From: Hymenobacter sp. HSC-4F20
GTDB lineage: Bacteria > Bacteroidota > Bacteroidia > Cytophagales > Hymenobacteraceae
Assembly (NCBI RefSeq): GCF_019599275.1
Contig: NZ_JAHZTD010000003.1
Location: 248,001-312,000, forward strand
Length of the DNA stretch: 64,000 nucleotides
Direction of reading: 5' to 3'
Shown piece after piece: positions 27,630 through 36,506 of the stretch (the first letter of the stretch is position 1; each line of letters starts with the position of its first letter). A program made the translations under genes and the position numbers. The notes below the pieces were generated by a model. It was not told where the DNA came from and made no database searches. It was given only the letters and a program-made list of their open reading frames with translations.

Positions 27630-28811
27630 TTATTTCTTGCTGGCAGGGCTGGCAGGAAGTACTCCAGGATGTTTCGGCTCGGCCCGGTAATCAGGCTGTG
27701 AAAAAAGCCGGCGCCGGTAGAGCAAAGCCAGAAGTGCCATCGAAAGCAGCGTGTAAGCTACGGCCCCGCCGCGGGAGGCATGGTAGGCACCCGTGAACAG
27801 AGGGTGTCAGTGGGCATACTGCCAGCCGCGGGCGTAGAAGACACAGCCATCCGGGTGGTGAAAGCGGAAGCGGGTCAGAAAGTGTTCCAGGGCTTCCGGC
27901 ACGGAAAATACCAGCAGCGCGTTGCTGCCACAGGCCACCAGGGGCCAGGGCCAGACCCCGCGCCAGCCCTGCACGTCGCGGAGGAAATACAGCGTGGTCA
28001 GAATAGCGCCCGCCAGGCCCCCGGCGTATAGCACGTAGGAGCTAGTGGCTTATTGATGGGAAACCAACTATGCCAGATCAGGCCCAGCACCACCAGCCCG
28101 GCGCTGACCACAAACAGCCACGCGGCTTTCTTGCTGCCATCCGGGGTGGGGTGGTGCAGCCACTACCCCGCCAGCACCCTCGAATACTGATACTCACGGT
28201 TGGATATAAGGCCTGGCACCAACTCCGGGTCCCAACCTTCCTGGTCGTGGTTCAGATGATGGCGGCTGAATAGCTGCCGATCCGGCCAGGCCCCCAGCTT
28301 GGTAGCCGGCTCTAGGTTAGCAGCACCGAAACCCGACACGGGCACTGCCTGCAGCGGCAAGGCATAGAGCACGAGCAGCGCCACGGCCAGCATCACCTGC
28401 CGCCACATCGTTTTCAGGTATAGCACGGCGCAGATGCCGTACACTACCCCCAGTCGCTGCAGCAGCCTAGTATGCGGAACGAGGTAAAGTAGAAGTTGGG
28501 AACCAGCCCGATCAGCATCCCGAGCACGACCAGGATTGCTACCCGCTGGCCCACGCGCCCCAGGGCCGGGCAGTGCTTTACAGCGTCGGGACGCACTATG
28601 GCCAGCCGTACACCACCGACACCCCCATGATAGCCCCGAAAGAAGGAAACACCAGGCCAGCGAGGTGAAGTCCATGCCATTGGCGTGCATTAGGGGGTAT
28701 AGTAGTAAGGCTATTTCCCCAGTTGTTTACCGGCAGCATCAGCCCAATGGCCAGCCCCCGAAACACGTCCAGCGACACCAGTCGGCTAACGGGCGGGGTA
28801 GAACCCAACAC
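27630..28811 (-). pseudogene. Decayed HGSNAT/YeiB-type membrane acyltransferase
   Basis: Pieces of one membrane acyltransferase (heparan-alpha-glucosaminide N-acetyltransferase-like, DUF5009) occur in order but in different frames. The start at 28811 gives VSRLVSLDVFRGLAIGLML, followed by GAIMGVSVVYGWP. A second frame holds VGQRVAILVVLGMLIGLVPN (about 28590-28500). A third holds LQRLGVVYGICAVLYLK (about 28460-28410) up to 28163. Then come GLIWHSWFPIN near 28080, and ILTTLYFLRDVQGWRGVWPW with SNALLVFSVPEAL in another frame (about 28000-27890). The tail TGAYHASRGGAVAYTLLSMA ends at TAA 27630. At least four frame changes or stops are needed to join them. The total of about 393 codons equals the intact family length, so this is recent decay by small indels rather than truncation. 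Confidence 0.85.
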
Positions 28812-28875
28812 CGCTTTTTTACTTCGGTGGCTTCACGTACTTGGACCTGACGCGGGGAAATATTGCTATCAAGAA

Positions 28876-28943
28876 CAATCGAAGCAGAACCTGCGGATAA
28901 TGGCTACTACTAGCGCCAAAATACGCAGGTTCTGCTTCGATTG
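28876..28943. repeat. Perfect 20-bp inverted repeat
   Basis: Arms 28876-28895 (CAATCGAAGCAGAACCTGCG) and 28924-28943 are exact reverse complements separated by 28 nt. There is no T-run. It sits just upstream of the decayed acyltransferase gene and 53 nt from the next repeat element. Confidence 0.8.
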
Positions 28944-28995
28944 AGCTATTGCCAACGGAGCCGGGAAATAGGGGTTACAACAAGGAAGAAGACCA

Positions 28996-29093
28996 GTCGT
29001 TCTGCAAAGGCAGAGCCGAAGCATCTTGCGGGCTACTGTTGGAGGTGCTGCTCAGCCAGTTGAGTGAGATGCTTCGGCTGCGCTCAGCAGAAC
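28996..29093. repeat. Divergent member of the GTCATnC inverted-repeat family
   Basis: Outer arms GTTCTGC (28999-29005) and GCAGAAC (29087-29093) and inner arms GCCGAAGCATCT (29015-29026) and AGATGCTTCGGC (29067-29078) are exact inverted pairs. Layout and GCTCAGCA words match the family. The surrounding spacer 28812-29220 has no gene. Confidence 0.65.
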
Positions 29094-29183
29094 AATACCA
29101 CTTCAAGGGTAATACGCCAAATCCTCGGGCTGTGCCTCCACAAGGCCGCCTTTTGGGCGCATTATTAACGCATCTGGCTACCC

Positions 29184-29217
29184 CAGATTTCTTCCGCAGC
29201 GCGCAGGCTGGTATGAC
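29184..29217. repeat. Half copy of the GTCATnC element
   Basis: A single arm beginning CAGATTTCTTCC and ending GTATGAC resembles the right arm of the element at 25195-25221. No partner arm is seen. It abuts the end of nadE (29221). Confidence 0.45.
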
Positions 29218-29220
29218 CGG

Positions 29221-31155
29221 TCACAGCTGACTTAACTCTTCTGTGAAGCCCCCGCTCAGGATGGGGAAGCGCAGCCAGGAGCGCGGGTCTACGTTGTAGT
29301 CGTCGAGGTGAAAAGCGGGGGCAAACCGTTCCCGCTTCCACTGGTTGCGACTCCAGAGGCTATAAAAGCGCTTTACGTAGGTTTTGAGCACCTCCGGGTC
29401 AGTGCCCGATTCTTCCTCGCGCAGTACATTGAACACCTGCCGGGGGCTGAGCCGGTCGTAGAAAGCCAGGCGCTCAATGCGGTTGAGGATGACGTAGGGC
29501 ATCAGGTCCCGCTCGTCGGTTTGCTTGTCTTCCAGGGGGCGCAGCTCGGCAGTGGGTTGAAGGTTATTTACGTGGCGCAGAGCGGGGTAGCCCAGTTCTG
29601 TTTCGGCCCAGCGCAGCCACTTCTTCACGAAGTCTTTGTCCACATCAGCAATGGGCGAGATGGAGCCGGCCGTGTCGCCATCCATGGTGCAGTAGCCTAC
29701 ACTGGCCTCCGAGCGGTTAGAGGTAGTGATGAGCAGGCAATTCTGTACGTTGGCCAGCAGCCAGATGGAAGGGGCGCGCACCCGGGCCTGAATGTTCTGC
29801 AGGGCCAGATCATCGGTTTTCCAGGTTAGCTCCCGGCCCAGGGCCTGCTGAATCTTGCCCACGTACCCGGTTACTTCCTGGTCAATTTCCCAGTGGTAAA
29901 ACACGGCACCAATGGAATCAGCCAGCTCCTTGGCTGAGTTAAAGGTGTCATCGGAGGAATTTACGGTACCCTGGTAGGCGCAGGTGAGCAGGCGGCCGGT
30001 TAGTTCTCTGTTAATAGCCAGCTGCTCCGGGCTGGGTTCCGTGTGGGAGGCATCCTTAGGACCGGGTGTATTCTGGTCGGGCGTGGGCGCAGCGGGGCCG
30101 GCCAGGCGCTCAATGTCTTCCGTAGTGAAGCACCCCGAGCGGCGCATAAACTCCGCCGTCCCAATTTCATTGGTACCCAGGCGTACCAGTTCGGCTACCG
30201 CCACGGCGCACATCACGGAGTCTGCGCCACCGGAGAGGCTCAGCACAAAGCCCCGGCTGCGGGCCTTGCGCAGGTAGTCGAACAGGGCTAAACTCAGGGC
30301 TTGGTTTAGTTCGCGGTACTCATCGGGGGTAGGCAAAGGCTGAATTTCATCGGCCCGGACCTGCTCCGTAGCAAAGTCCACATCCACGTACTCCATATCC
30401 ACCTCCTTGAAGCTCATGAGCTGGTTGCGCAGCAGCAAGTGGCCGTTGCGGGCCACCAGAATTTCGCCGTCGTAGACGATGCGGCCGGCCTCGTTGCCCA
30501 GCAGGTTGGCGTAGAGGTAGGTGCAGTTAAAGTTGCGCGAGGCATTCAGCACCAGCTTATAGCGCAGGTCCGTCTTGCTCATGGCAAAGTGGCTGGCCGA
30601 CGGGTTCACAATCAGGTCAACCTTGCCTGCCAAGCGGGCCGCCGGGCGCACGTTGTCGGGTCGCCAGGCATCCTCACAGATTTCAAACCCGAACCGCACG
30701 CCTTTGTGCTCAAACGTCAGGTCGCCGAGGGGCCATTCTTCTCCCTCCCACTGCACTGTGGTAGTTTCGCCGGCCGGCCAGGGATAGAAAAAGCGCTGCT
30801 CATAGTGCACCCCGTCGTTGGCCAGAAACTGCTTGGCTGCAAAGCCCAGAATCTGCCCGTCGCGCAGCACTGCCGCCGCATTGTAGGTCCGGTGCTGCAG
30901 CCGCACGGGCACCCCCACTACCACGCAAATACCATCGGTCCAGGGCCGCACCTGTTGCAGATGGGCTAGCGCCGCCTCAGGCATCCAGTCACTGAGAAAA
31001 AGGTCTTCGCAACCGTACCCGGTAAGGCAAAGCTCTGGCAGGCAAAGTAGTTCAACGCCCGCGGCTTTGGCCTGGCTAATGGCCTCGCGGATGGTACGCA
31101 GGTTATGGGTCCAGTCAATGGGTATCTGGTTGAGGGCGGCGCCGGCTATTCGCAT
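29221..31155 (-). CDS. nadE: Glutamine-dependent NAD+ synthetase
   Basis: 644 aa two-domain enzyme making NAD+ from nicotinic acid adenine dinucleotide, ATP and glutamine. The N-terminal nitrilase-type glutaminase has the Glu-Lys-Cys triad: Glu in LLCLPELCLTGYGCEDLF, Lys in AAKQFLANDGVHYEQRFF and Cys in GFEICEDAWRP. The C-terminal synthetase has the P-loop FVLSLSGGADSVMCA, and TSNRSEASVGYCTMDGDTAG for NaAD and ATP binding. Length fits the long bacterial form. Start MRIAGAALNQIPIDWTHNLR at 31155. Separated from the upstream rnc by a strong terminator (31229-31291). Confidence 0.97.
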   Translation of the reverse strand: MRIAGAALNQIPIDWTHNLRTIREAISQAKAAGVELLCLPELCLTGYGCEDLFLSDWMPEAALAHLQQVRPWTDGICVVVGVPVRLQHRTYNAAAVLRDGQILGFAAKQFLANDGVHYEQRFFYPWPAGETTTVQWEGEEWPLGDLTFEHKGVRFGFEICEDAWRPDNVRPAARLAGKVDLIVNPSASHFAMSKTDLRYKLVLNASRNFNCTYLYANLLGNEAGRIVYDGEILVARNGHLLLRNQLMSFKEVDMEYVDVDFATEQVRADEIQPLPTPDEYRELNQALSLALFDYLRKARSRGFVLSLSGGADSVMCAVAVAELVRLGTNEIGTAEFMRRSGCFTTEDIERLAGPAAPTPDQNTPGPKDASHTEPSPEQLAINRELTGRLLTCAYQGTVNSSDDTFNSAKELADSIGAVFYHWEIDQEVTGYVGKIQQALGRELTWKTDDLALQNIQARVRAPSIWLLANVQNCLLITTSNRSEASVGYCTMDGDTAGSISPIADVDKDFVKKWLRWAETELGYPALRHVNNLQPTAELRPLEDKQTDERDLMPYVILNRIERLAFYDRLSPRQVFNVLREEESGTDPEVLKTYVKRFYSLWSRNQWKRERFAPAFHLDDYNVDPRSWLRFPILSGGFTEELSQL

Positions 31156-31228
31156 AAGTCAGGAAGTTCGTTTTGCAAATCAACTCCATTTTTGCGGTTC
31201 AGGTTGCCCGCCGCGCCTACTGCAGACA

Positions 31229-31291
31229 AAACCCGCGTCCTCCGTGCGCTACGTCGTTAGTACGATGTAAGCGCGCGGAGGACGCGGGTTT
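31229..31291 (-). terminator. Terminator after rnc
   Basis: A 16-bp perfect stem (31229-31244 with 31276-31291) encloses a partly paired loop; on the minus strand it is followed by TTTTG. It ends the acpP-fabF-rnc unit before nadE. Confidence 0.8.
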
Positions 31292-31312
31292 CTGCGGTGC
31301 GTATCCGCATTC

Positions 31313-32062
31313 TTACACGCCGAGCACTTCCAGGGCCCGCTCGGCAGCCAGCTGCTCAGCCTGTTTTTTGCTCAGGCCCATACCGGTAGCCACCGGGTTT
31401 TCATCTACCAGCACGGTAGCCGAAAACTCCATGACGCCGCCGGGCCGGGCCTCGCCGGTGAGGTCGTAGCGCAGGTTTTTGCCGTGGCGCTGGGCCCACT
31501 CAATGAGCTTGCTCTTAAAGTTAGTGGTCGTCTGGGTCATGGCCTTCACATCCACGTAGGGCTTAATCAGGCGACCCAGCACAAACTTGCGGGCCGTTTT
31601 GTAGCCCTGGTCCAGGTATACGGCACCTACCAGCGCCTCCAGGGCGTTGCCGTTTACGGAGCGGGAACGGGCGGCCCGGCCCTGGCCAGCATCCAGCTGC
31701 ACCAGCTTATCGAGCCCAATTTTAAGGGCAATGGCGTTGAGGCTTTCCCGGTTCACAATGCGGCTGCGCATCTCCGTCAGAAAGCCTTCCTGCTCGTACG
31801 GAAACTTCCGGAACAGGTATTCCGCTACCACCGTGCCTAGCACCGCGTCGCCGAGAAACTCCAACCGCTCGTTGCTCTGATGACGGGCCTGCTCCCCTTG
31901 CTGGCGGACCACCGAGGAATGAGTGAAGGCCAGTTGGTAGAGGCGCACGTTGTCGGGCGTGTAGCCCGTGAGCGTGGCAATGGCCTGCCGAAAAGCCCGG
32001 TCACGACCCAGCAGTCGGCGAAAGAAGCCAAACAACGGCAGGGGCTGACCGGGCTTGGGCAT
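31313..32062 (-). CDS. rnc: Ribonuclease III
   Basis: 249 aa. Cleaves double-stranded RNA, including rRNA precursors. The RNase III signature NERLEFLGDAVLGTVVAEYL contains the catalytic Glu and Asp, with the second acidic pair in NALEALVGAVYLDQGY. A double-stranded RNA-binding domain follows (FKSKLIEWAQRHGKNLRYDL to SKKQAEQLAAERALEVLGV). The ATG shares one base with the fabF stop (TAATG), so translation is coupled. The order acpP-fabF-rnc is a well-known conserved arrangement. The N-terminal extension of about 20 residues is common in Bacteroidota. Confidence 0.97.
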   Translation of the reverse strand: MPKPGQPLPLFGFFRRLLGRDRAFRQAIATLTGYTPDNVRLYQLAFTHSSVVRQQGEQARHQSNERLEFLGDAVLGTVVAEYLFRKFPYEQEGFLTEMRSRIVNRESLNAIALKIGLDKLVQLDAGQGRAARSRSVNGNALEALVGAVYLDQGYKTARKFVLGRLIKPYVDVKAMTQTTTNFKSKLIEWAQRHGKNLRYDLTGEARPGGVMEFSATVLVDENPVATGMGLSKKQAEQLAAERALEVLGV

Positions 32063-33309
32063 TAGTCGCGCACTTTGCGGAAGATAACGGACGTATTATG
32101 GCCGCCAAATCCGAAGGTATTACTCATGGCCACATTCACCTCGCGGGCCTGGGCCTGGTTGAACGTGAAGTTCAGCTTAGGGTCCAGTTCCGGGTCATCG
32201 GTGAAGTGGTTAATGGTAGGCGGCACCACGTTGTGCTGCATAGCCAGAATACAGGCTACCGCTTCAATAGCCCCGGCACCACCCAGCAAGTGGCCCGTCA
32301 TGCTCTTGGTAGAGCTGATATTCAGACCGTAAGCATGCTCGCCGAACACTTTCTGGATAGCCTTCACCTCGGCCCCGTCACCCAGCGGGGTGCTCGTGCC
32401 GTGGGTGTTGATGTAGTCCACGTCGGCCGGCGAAATGCCGGCGTCGCGCAGGGCATTCTGCATGACCAGCACTACGCCGTTGCCCTCAGGGTCCGGCGCG
32501 GTAATGTGGTAGGCATCAGCCGACATGCCACCGCCGATCAGCTCCGCGTAGATTTTCGCCCCGCGGGCTTTCGCGTGCTCGTATTCTTCTAAAATCAGCG
32601 AAGCTGCTCCCTCCCCTAGCACAAAACCGTCGCGCTCCTTATCGTAGGGGCGCGAGGCCTGCTCAGGTGCATCGTTCCGCTCGCTCATAGCCTTGAGAGC
32701 ATTGAAGCCGCCTACCCCTGATTCGGTGATGGCCGCCTCCGAGCCCCCGGTTACTACCACATCGGCCATGTTCAGGCGAATGTAGTTGAAAGCCGAGATG
32801 ATAGAGTCAGAGGAAGATGCGCAGGCCGAGGTAGTCACGAAGTTCGGCCCCCGGAATTTGTGACGAATGGAGATGTTGCCCGACGCGCTGTCGGCAATCA
32901 TCTTCGGAATGAAAAAGGGATTGAAACGGGGCGTACCGTCGCCGTTGGCGAAGGCAATGCACTCGGCCTGCAGGGAGGTGAGACCTCCGATGCCGGAGCC
33001 CCAAATAACGCCCACCCGGTCTTTATCTACTCCCTCCAGGTTGGCATCCTTGATGGCCTCATCGGCGGCAATCAGGGCAAACTGGGTGAAGATGTCCATC
33101 TTCCGGCCTTCCTTGGTGGGGAAATAGGTATCCGGGTTATAGTTCTTCACTTCGCAGGCGAAGCGAGTCTTGAACTTGCTGGCATCGAAACGGGTGATGG
33201 GGGCGGCCCCGCTCACGCCGGCTTGCAGGCCCTCCCAATAAGCGGGGGCGGTGTTGCCCAGCGGGGTAATGGCACCCAGGCCGGTCACGACAACTCTCCG
33301 AAGAGACAT
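32062..33309 (-). CDS. fabF: 3-oxoacyl-ACP synthase II
   Basis: 415 aa. Condenses malonyl-ACP with acyl-ACP in fatty-acid chain elongation. The thiolase-fold triad is visible: Cys in VTTSACASSSDSII, His in YINTHGTSTPLGD and His in KSMTGHLLGGAGAIEA. The start MSLRRVVVTGLGAITPLGNT at 33309 is the family-typical N-terminus. It lies between acpP (105 nt upstream, with an attenuator-like hairpin) and rnc (1-nt overlap). Confidence 0.98.
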   Translation of the reverse strand: MSLRRVVVTGLGAITPLGNTAPAYWEGLQAGVSGAAPITRFDASKFKTRFACEVKNYNPDTYFPTKEGRKMDIFTQFALIAADEAIKDANLEGVDKDRVGVIWGSGIGGLTSLQAECIAFANGDGTPRFNPFFIPKMIADSASGNISIRHKFRGPNFVTTSACASSSDSIISAFNYIRLNMADVVVTGGSEAAITESGVGGFNALKAMSERNDAPEQASRPYDKERDGFVLGEGAASLILEEYEHAKARGAKIYAELIGGGMSADAYHITAPDPEGNGVVLVMQNALRDAGISPADVDYINTHGTSTPLGDGAEVKAIQKVFGEHAYGLNISSTKSMTGHLLGGAGAIEAVACILAMQHNVVPPTINHFTDDPELDPKLNFTFNQAQAREVNVAMSNTFGFGGHNTSVIFRKVRD

Positions 33310-33353
33310 AGGCTGGCTCAGAGAAGCGAAAGAAAGGAAATCACTGGAAAAGC

Positions 33354-33378
33354 AAAACGGCCGGCGGCAGGCCGGCCG
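33354..33378 (-). terminator. Attenuator-like hairpin between acpP and fabF
   Basis: Stem CGGCCGGC (33358-33365) with GCCGGCCG (33371-33378), followed on the minus strand by TTTT. Its place inside the operon suggests partial termination that would keep acpP mRNA in excess over fabF. Confidence 0.6.
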
Positions 33379-33413
33379 GTAAGCACTTTAAGGGTAGAAG
33401 AGCTTGCCGCGGA

Positions 33414-33650
33414 TTACTTGGCGTGCTCCTCGAGGTAGCTGATAGCCTGACCCACGGTACCGATATTCTCGGCTTGGTCGTCCGGAATCGACACGTTGAA
33501 TTCTTTTTCGAACTCCATGATGAGCTCAACGGTATCCAGCGAGTCGGCGCCCAGATCGTTTGTGAAGCTAGCTTCCGGGGTAACTTCCGAAGCTTCTACG
33601 CCAAGTTTATCAATGATGATGGCCTTTACTTTTTCTGCAATTTCAGACAT
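33414..33650 (-). CDS. acpP: Acyl carrier protein
   Basis: 78 aa, acidic, normal length. The phosphopantetheine attachment site is Ser37 in [15 protein letters not shown]. Carries the growing acyl chain in fatty-acid synthesis. First gene of the acpP-fabF-rnc unit; the following hairpin at 33354 may set its higher expression. Confidence 0.98.
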   Translation of the reverse strand: MSEIAEKVKAIIIDKLGVEASEVTPEASFTNDLGADSLDTVELIMEFEKEFNVSIPDDQAENIGTVGQAISYLEEHAK

Positions 33651-33779
33651 TTCCGTGGGGGTTTAAGGAAAACTCGGCACAAATAACACCATCTTCGCTA
33701 ACATTGTCAAACTTCGCCCCCCTAATCTTCCCGGTGCAAGATTATGGCCCGGGGAGTTCCGCGGGGGTACTGCGGTGCC

Positions 33780-33787
33780 TATTTTTG
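33780..33787 (+). promoter_or_regulatory. -7 box (TATTTTTG) for the IPExxxVDY gene
   Basis: TAnnTTTG match 25 nt upstream of the start codon at 33813; the leader would be about 20 nt. Confidence 0.45.
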
Positions 33788-33812
33788 CGTTTCCTCTCCT
33801 TTGCCACCGCCC

Positions 33813-34241
33813 ATGAAAACTCTGACGCTCGATGTAGAGTACGACTGCGAGTTCGACCTGTTTGGGTTGGTTTCCTCGACCCGGGAGCATACGTTGGCCT
33901 GGCTGTTGAACCGGTCCCTGAAGCTGCGCCTGGTGAAGCAGCAGGATCTGATCTATGACTTGTTTAACAAAGGTCGGTTGGTAATCAGCAATTACCTCTA
34001 TGCCACGGAGCACTACACGCTACGCCTGCTGCGAAACCGCTCCGTGGACCCTTCTCCGTTAAAAAAGCCGTTTCTCGCGCCGGATATCAAGGAATACGAT
34101 TATCTGCTGCAAGTCAGCAATGGCACCGGAGCCTTGGCCTCTGAGCAGTTGCTGGCACAGCTTACGGCCTTGCCAGAAGTTCAGTTGGTCAGCCAATTCG
34201 ACCCCAATGACCTTAAATTCAAAGAAAATCTGCTCTTTTGA
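33813..34241 (+). CDS. IPExxxVDY-family protein
   Basis: 142 aa from the ATG at 33813 (MKTLTLDVEYDCEFDLFGLV). Sequence features fit the Bacteroidota IPExxxVDY family: the opening LDVEYD, the middle RLVISNYLYATEHYTLRLLR and the APDIKEYDYLLQV region that corresponds to the name motif, here with the motif altered. Function unknown. No membrane segment. It lies just upstream of pyk on the same strand and beside acpP-fabF-rnc, the expected neighbourhood in this phylum. Spacer to pyk is 153 nt without a terminator, so the two may be co-transcribed. Confidence 0.82.
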   Translation: MKTLTLDVEYDCEFDLFGLVSSTREHTLAWLLNRSLKLRLVKQQDLIYDLFNKGRLVISNYLYATEHYTLRLLRNRSVDPSPLKKPFLAPDIKEYDYLLQVSNGTGALASEQLLAQLTALPEVQLVSQFDPNDLKFKENLLF

Positions 34242-34394
34242 GCTTCGGAGCCATCCTTCAGCTTGAGCCGGGCCGCAGCCCCACCACGGAATTACTGCAA
34301 TGGCATTCGGCCGTGGTAAGGGCTCTGGCAGCCGACGCAGGCAACGGATGGCTATACTCCGCACTTACGATTTTTTGCATACAAACCCCCGAAC

Positions 34395-35834
34395 ATGGAA
34401 TCTCGCCCGCAGTTTAATAGGACTAAGATTATTGCCACCGTTGGCCCCGCCTCCAACACCTACGAAAAGCTGGGTATGCTCATGCGGGAAGGCGTGGACG
34501 TGTTCCGCCTGAACTTCTCCCATGGCAGCCACGAAGACCACCTCTCGGTGATTAACACGGTGCGCCGTCTTAACAAGGATATGCGCACACACGTGGGCTT
34601 GCTGCAGGATTTGCAAGGCCCCAAAATCCGGCTGGGCGAGGTAGAAGGCGGAGGCGTGGAGATTAAGCCCGGCGACAAAATTAAGCTGGTATGCGGCGAG
34701 AAGGAGATTAGCACGGCTACCCGTCTGAGCACAATTTACCTGGGTCTGGCCCGCGACGTGAAGGCTGGCGACATGATTTTGATTGACGACGGCAAAATTG
34801 AGCTGCGCGTACTGGCTACGGACCGCGACAAGGAAGTGGACGTGGAGGTAATCTACGGGGGCCTTGTGAAGCCCCGCAAAGGCATCAACCTGCCCGACTC
34901 TGACGTGTCGGCTCCGTCTATGACGGAAAAGGACATTGAGGACCTGAAGTTCGGGCTGGAAAACGAGGTGGACTGGATTGCCCTTTCGTTCGCCCGTCGC
35001 GCCGAGGATATTCGCTTTATTAAGAGCCTGATTGCGGAGAGCGGTAAATCGGCCCGCGTTATTGCCAAGATTGAAACGCCGGAAGGCCTACGTAACCTCG
35101 ACGAAATCATTGCCCTCTCCGACGCCATAATGGTAGCCCGCGGCGACTTAGGGGTGGAGGTAAAGATGGAAGAGGTGCCGATGGCTCAGAAAATGATTGT
35201 GGAGAAGTGCAACAAGGCGGGCAAACCCGTAATTGTGGCTACCCAGATGATGGAAAGCATGATTACGGCCCCCCGCCCGACCCGCGCCGAAACCAGCGAC
35301 GTAGCCAACGCCGTTATTGACGGGGCCGACGCCGTAATGCTGTCCGCTGAAACGGCCGTAGGTCAGTACCCAGCCGAGGTGATCCGCTCTATGGTAGGCA
35401 CGATTACCAGCGTAGAAAGCCGTATGCCCAGCCTCTACCACCACTGGCACCCCATCACTCCGGAGTCGCCTACCTTCATGGTCGACAGCGTACTTTCCGC
35501 CGCCTGCCACCTGGCCAAGAACACGGGGGCGAAGGCCATTACCGGCATGACCCACCGCGGCTACACGGCCTTCCAGATTGCCAAGTACCGCCCCAAAGCC
35601 AGCATCTTTATCTTCACCGACAACCGGGCGCTGCTCACTACCCTAAGCCTGATTTGGGGAGTCCGCGGCTTCTACTACGACCGGATGGTAAGCACCGACG
35701 GCACCGTGTCGGACATTAAGTATGCGCTGACCACTACGGGTCACCTGCAAAAAGGCGACGTATTTATCAACACGGCTTCCATGCCCATCAATGAGAAAGG
35801 CAAAACGAATATGGTGAAAGTAAGCGTAGCGTAA
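34395..35834 (+). CDS. pyk: Pyruvate kinase
   Basis: 479 aa. Last step of glycolysis, phosphoenolpyruvate plus ADP to pyruvate plus ATP. Typical motifs: KIIATVGPASNTYEKLGMLM, FRLNFSHGSHEDH, LLQDLQGPKIRLGEV, the active-site segment VIAKIETPEGLRNLDEI, MVARGDLGVEV and VATQMMESMITAPRPTRAE. The C-terminal domain (residues about 340-479) carries the allosteric region. Start ATG at 34395. A terminator follows at 35856. Confidence 0.98.
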   Translation: MESRPQFNRTKIIATVGPASNTYEKLGMLMREGVDVFRLNFSHGSHEDHLSVINTVRRLNKDMRTHVGLLQDLQGPKIRLGEVEGGGVEIKPGDKIKLVCGEKEISTATRLSTIYLGLARDVKAGDMILIDDGKIELRVLATDRDKEVDVEVIYGGLVKPRKGINLPDSDVSAPSMTEKDIEDLKFGLENEVDWIALSFARRAEDIRFIKSLIAESGKSARVIAKIETPEGLRNLDEIIALSDAIMVARGDLGVEVKMEEVPMAQKMIVEKCNKAGKPVIVATQMMESMITAPRPTRAETSDVANAVIDGADAVMLSAETAVGQYPAEVIRSMVGTITSVESRMPSLYHHWHPITPESPTFMVDSVLSAACHLAKNTGAKAITGMTHRGYTAFQIAKYRPKASIFIFTDNRALLTTLSLIWGVRGFYYDRMVSTDGTVSDIKYALTTTGHLQKGDVFINTASMPINEKGKTNMVKVSVA

Positions 35835-35855
35835 GCTTCGCCGACTGCTCCCAGC

Positions 35856-35892
35856 AAAAAGCCCGCTCAACTAATGGTTGAGCGGGCTTTTT
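35856..35892 (+). terminator. Terminator after pyk
   Basis: AAAAAGCCCGCTCAAC, loop TAATG, and the perfect complement ending in TTTTT. Confidence 0.93.
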
Positions 35893-35986
35893 AGTGCCAG
35901 TAACACAGGATGCCTTCGCTCTCTTTTCGACGGTATTCGCCTTGGCAGTGCCGCCGGGTGGAAGGGTAGAAAACCGGTCACACGCA

Positions 35987-36018
35987 GCAAGGCCCCGAGC
36001 TTGCGCCCAGGGCCTTGC
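35987..36018 (-). terminator. Hairpin after rpsT
   Basis: Stem GCAAGGCCC (35987-35995) with GGGCCTTGC (36010-36018), loop 14 nt, about 30 nt past the rpsT stop. No T-run. Confidence 0.45.
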
Positions 36019-36046
36019 GTATATAGAGCAGAGTGCCGTTAACTGC

Positions 36047-36304
36047 TTAGGCAGCCAGCGACTTCACGAACTTAGCCAGCTTCGACTTGTTGTTAGCGGC
36101 TTTGTTCTTGTGAATGATGTTCTTCTTGGCCAGACGGTCCAGCATCGACGAAACTTTCTGCAGCAGCTCCTGAGCGGCCGAAGCGTCGGTGGTAGCACGC
36201 AGCTTCTTGATAGCCGTGCGAGTAGATTTAGCCTGGTAACGGTTCAGCACGCGCTTAGCTTCGTTGGAACGGATGCGCTTGAGGGCCGACTTATGATTTG
36301 CCAT
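36047..36304 (-). CDS. rpsT: 30S ribosomal protein S20
   Basis: 85 aa, Lys/Arg/Ala-rich, normal length. Starts MANHKSALKRIRSNEAKRVL and continues as the three-helix S20 fold (KSTRTAIKKLR, LAKKNIIHKNKAANNKSKLA). Binds the 5' domain of 16S rRNA early in 30S assembly. Monocistronic, with an ideal promoter at 36354-36384. Confidence 0.98.
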   Translation of the reverse strand: MANHKSALKRIRSNEAKRVLNRYQAKSTRTAIKKLRATTDASAAQELLQKVSSMLDRLAKKNIIHKNKAANNKSKLAKFVKSLAA

Positions 36305-36353
36305 GGGGGTTGAAATATGGTCTTCTGCTCGAAATCAATTCAATTGGGGAGTG

Positions 36354-36384
36354 CAAAGGTAAGGCTTTGCTCGGAAATAGCAAA
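36354..36384 (-). promoter_or_regulatory. Consensus promoter TTTG-N19-TACCTTTG for rpsT
   Basis: On the minus strand, TTTG (36384-36381), exactly 19 nt, then TACCTTTG (36361-36354). This is the full Bacteroidota sigma-A consensus, as expected for a ribosomal protein gene. Leader about 45 nt. Confidence 0.85.
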
Positions 36385-36442
36385 TAGTGTGTCAGGAATT
36401 GACCCAGCATTCTGCCCTACCTCTGGCCCGGCTTACAAGCAG

Positions 36443-36474
36443 CGGAGCACCGCAGAAGGGACTGCGGTGCTCCG
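36443..36474 (-). terminator. Hairpin after the DUF4142 gene
   Basis: Perfect 13-bp stem (36443-36455 with 36462-36474), loop 6 nt, 33 nt past the stop at 36507. No strong T-run on the minus strand. Confidence 0.55.
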
Positions 36475-36506
36475 TTTACAGCGTGCTTTGTTGGGCCGTC
36501 GCCACT

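Noticed and set aside
27780-28031. Plus-strand open frame of 83 codons in the acyltransferase region
   Set aside because: Shadow of the minus-strand pseudogene, whose family motifs explain the sequence.
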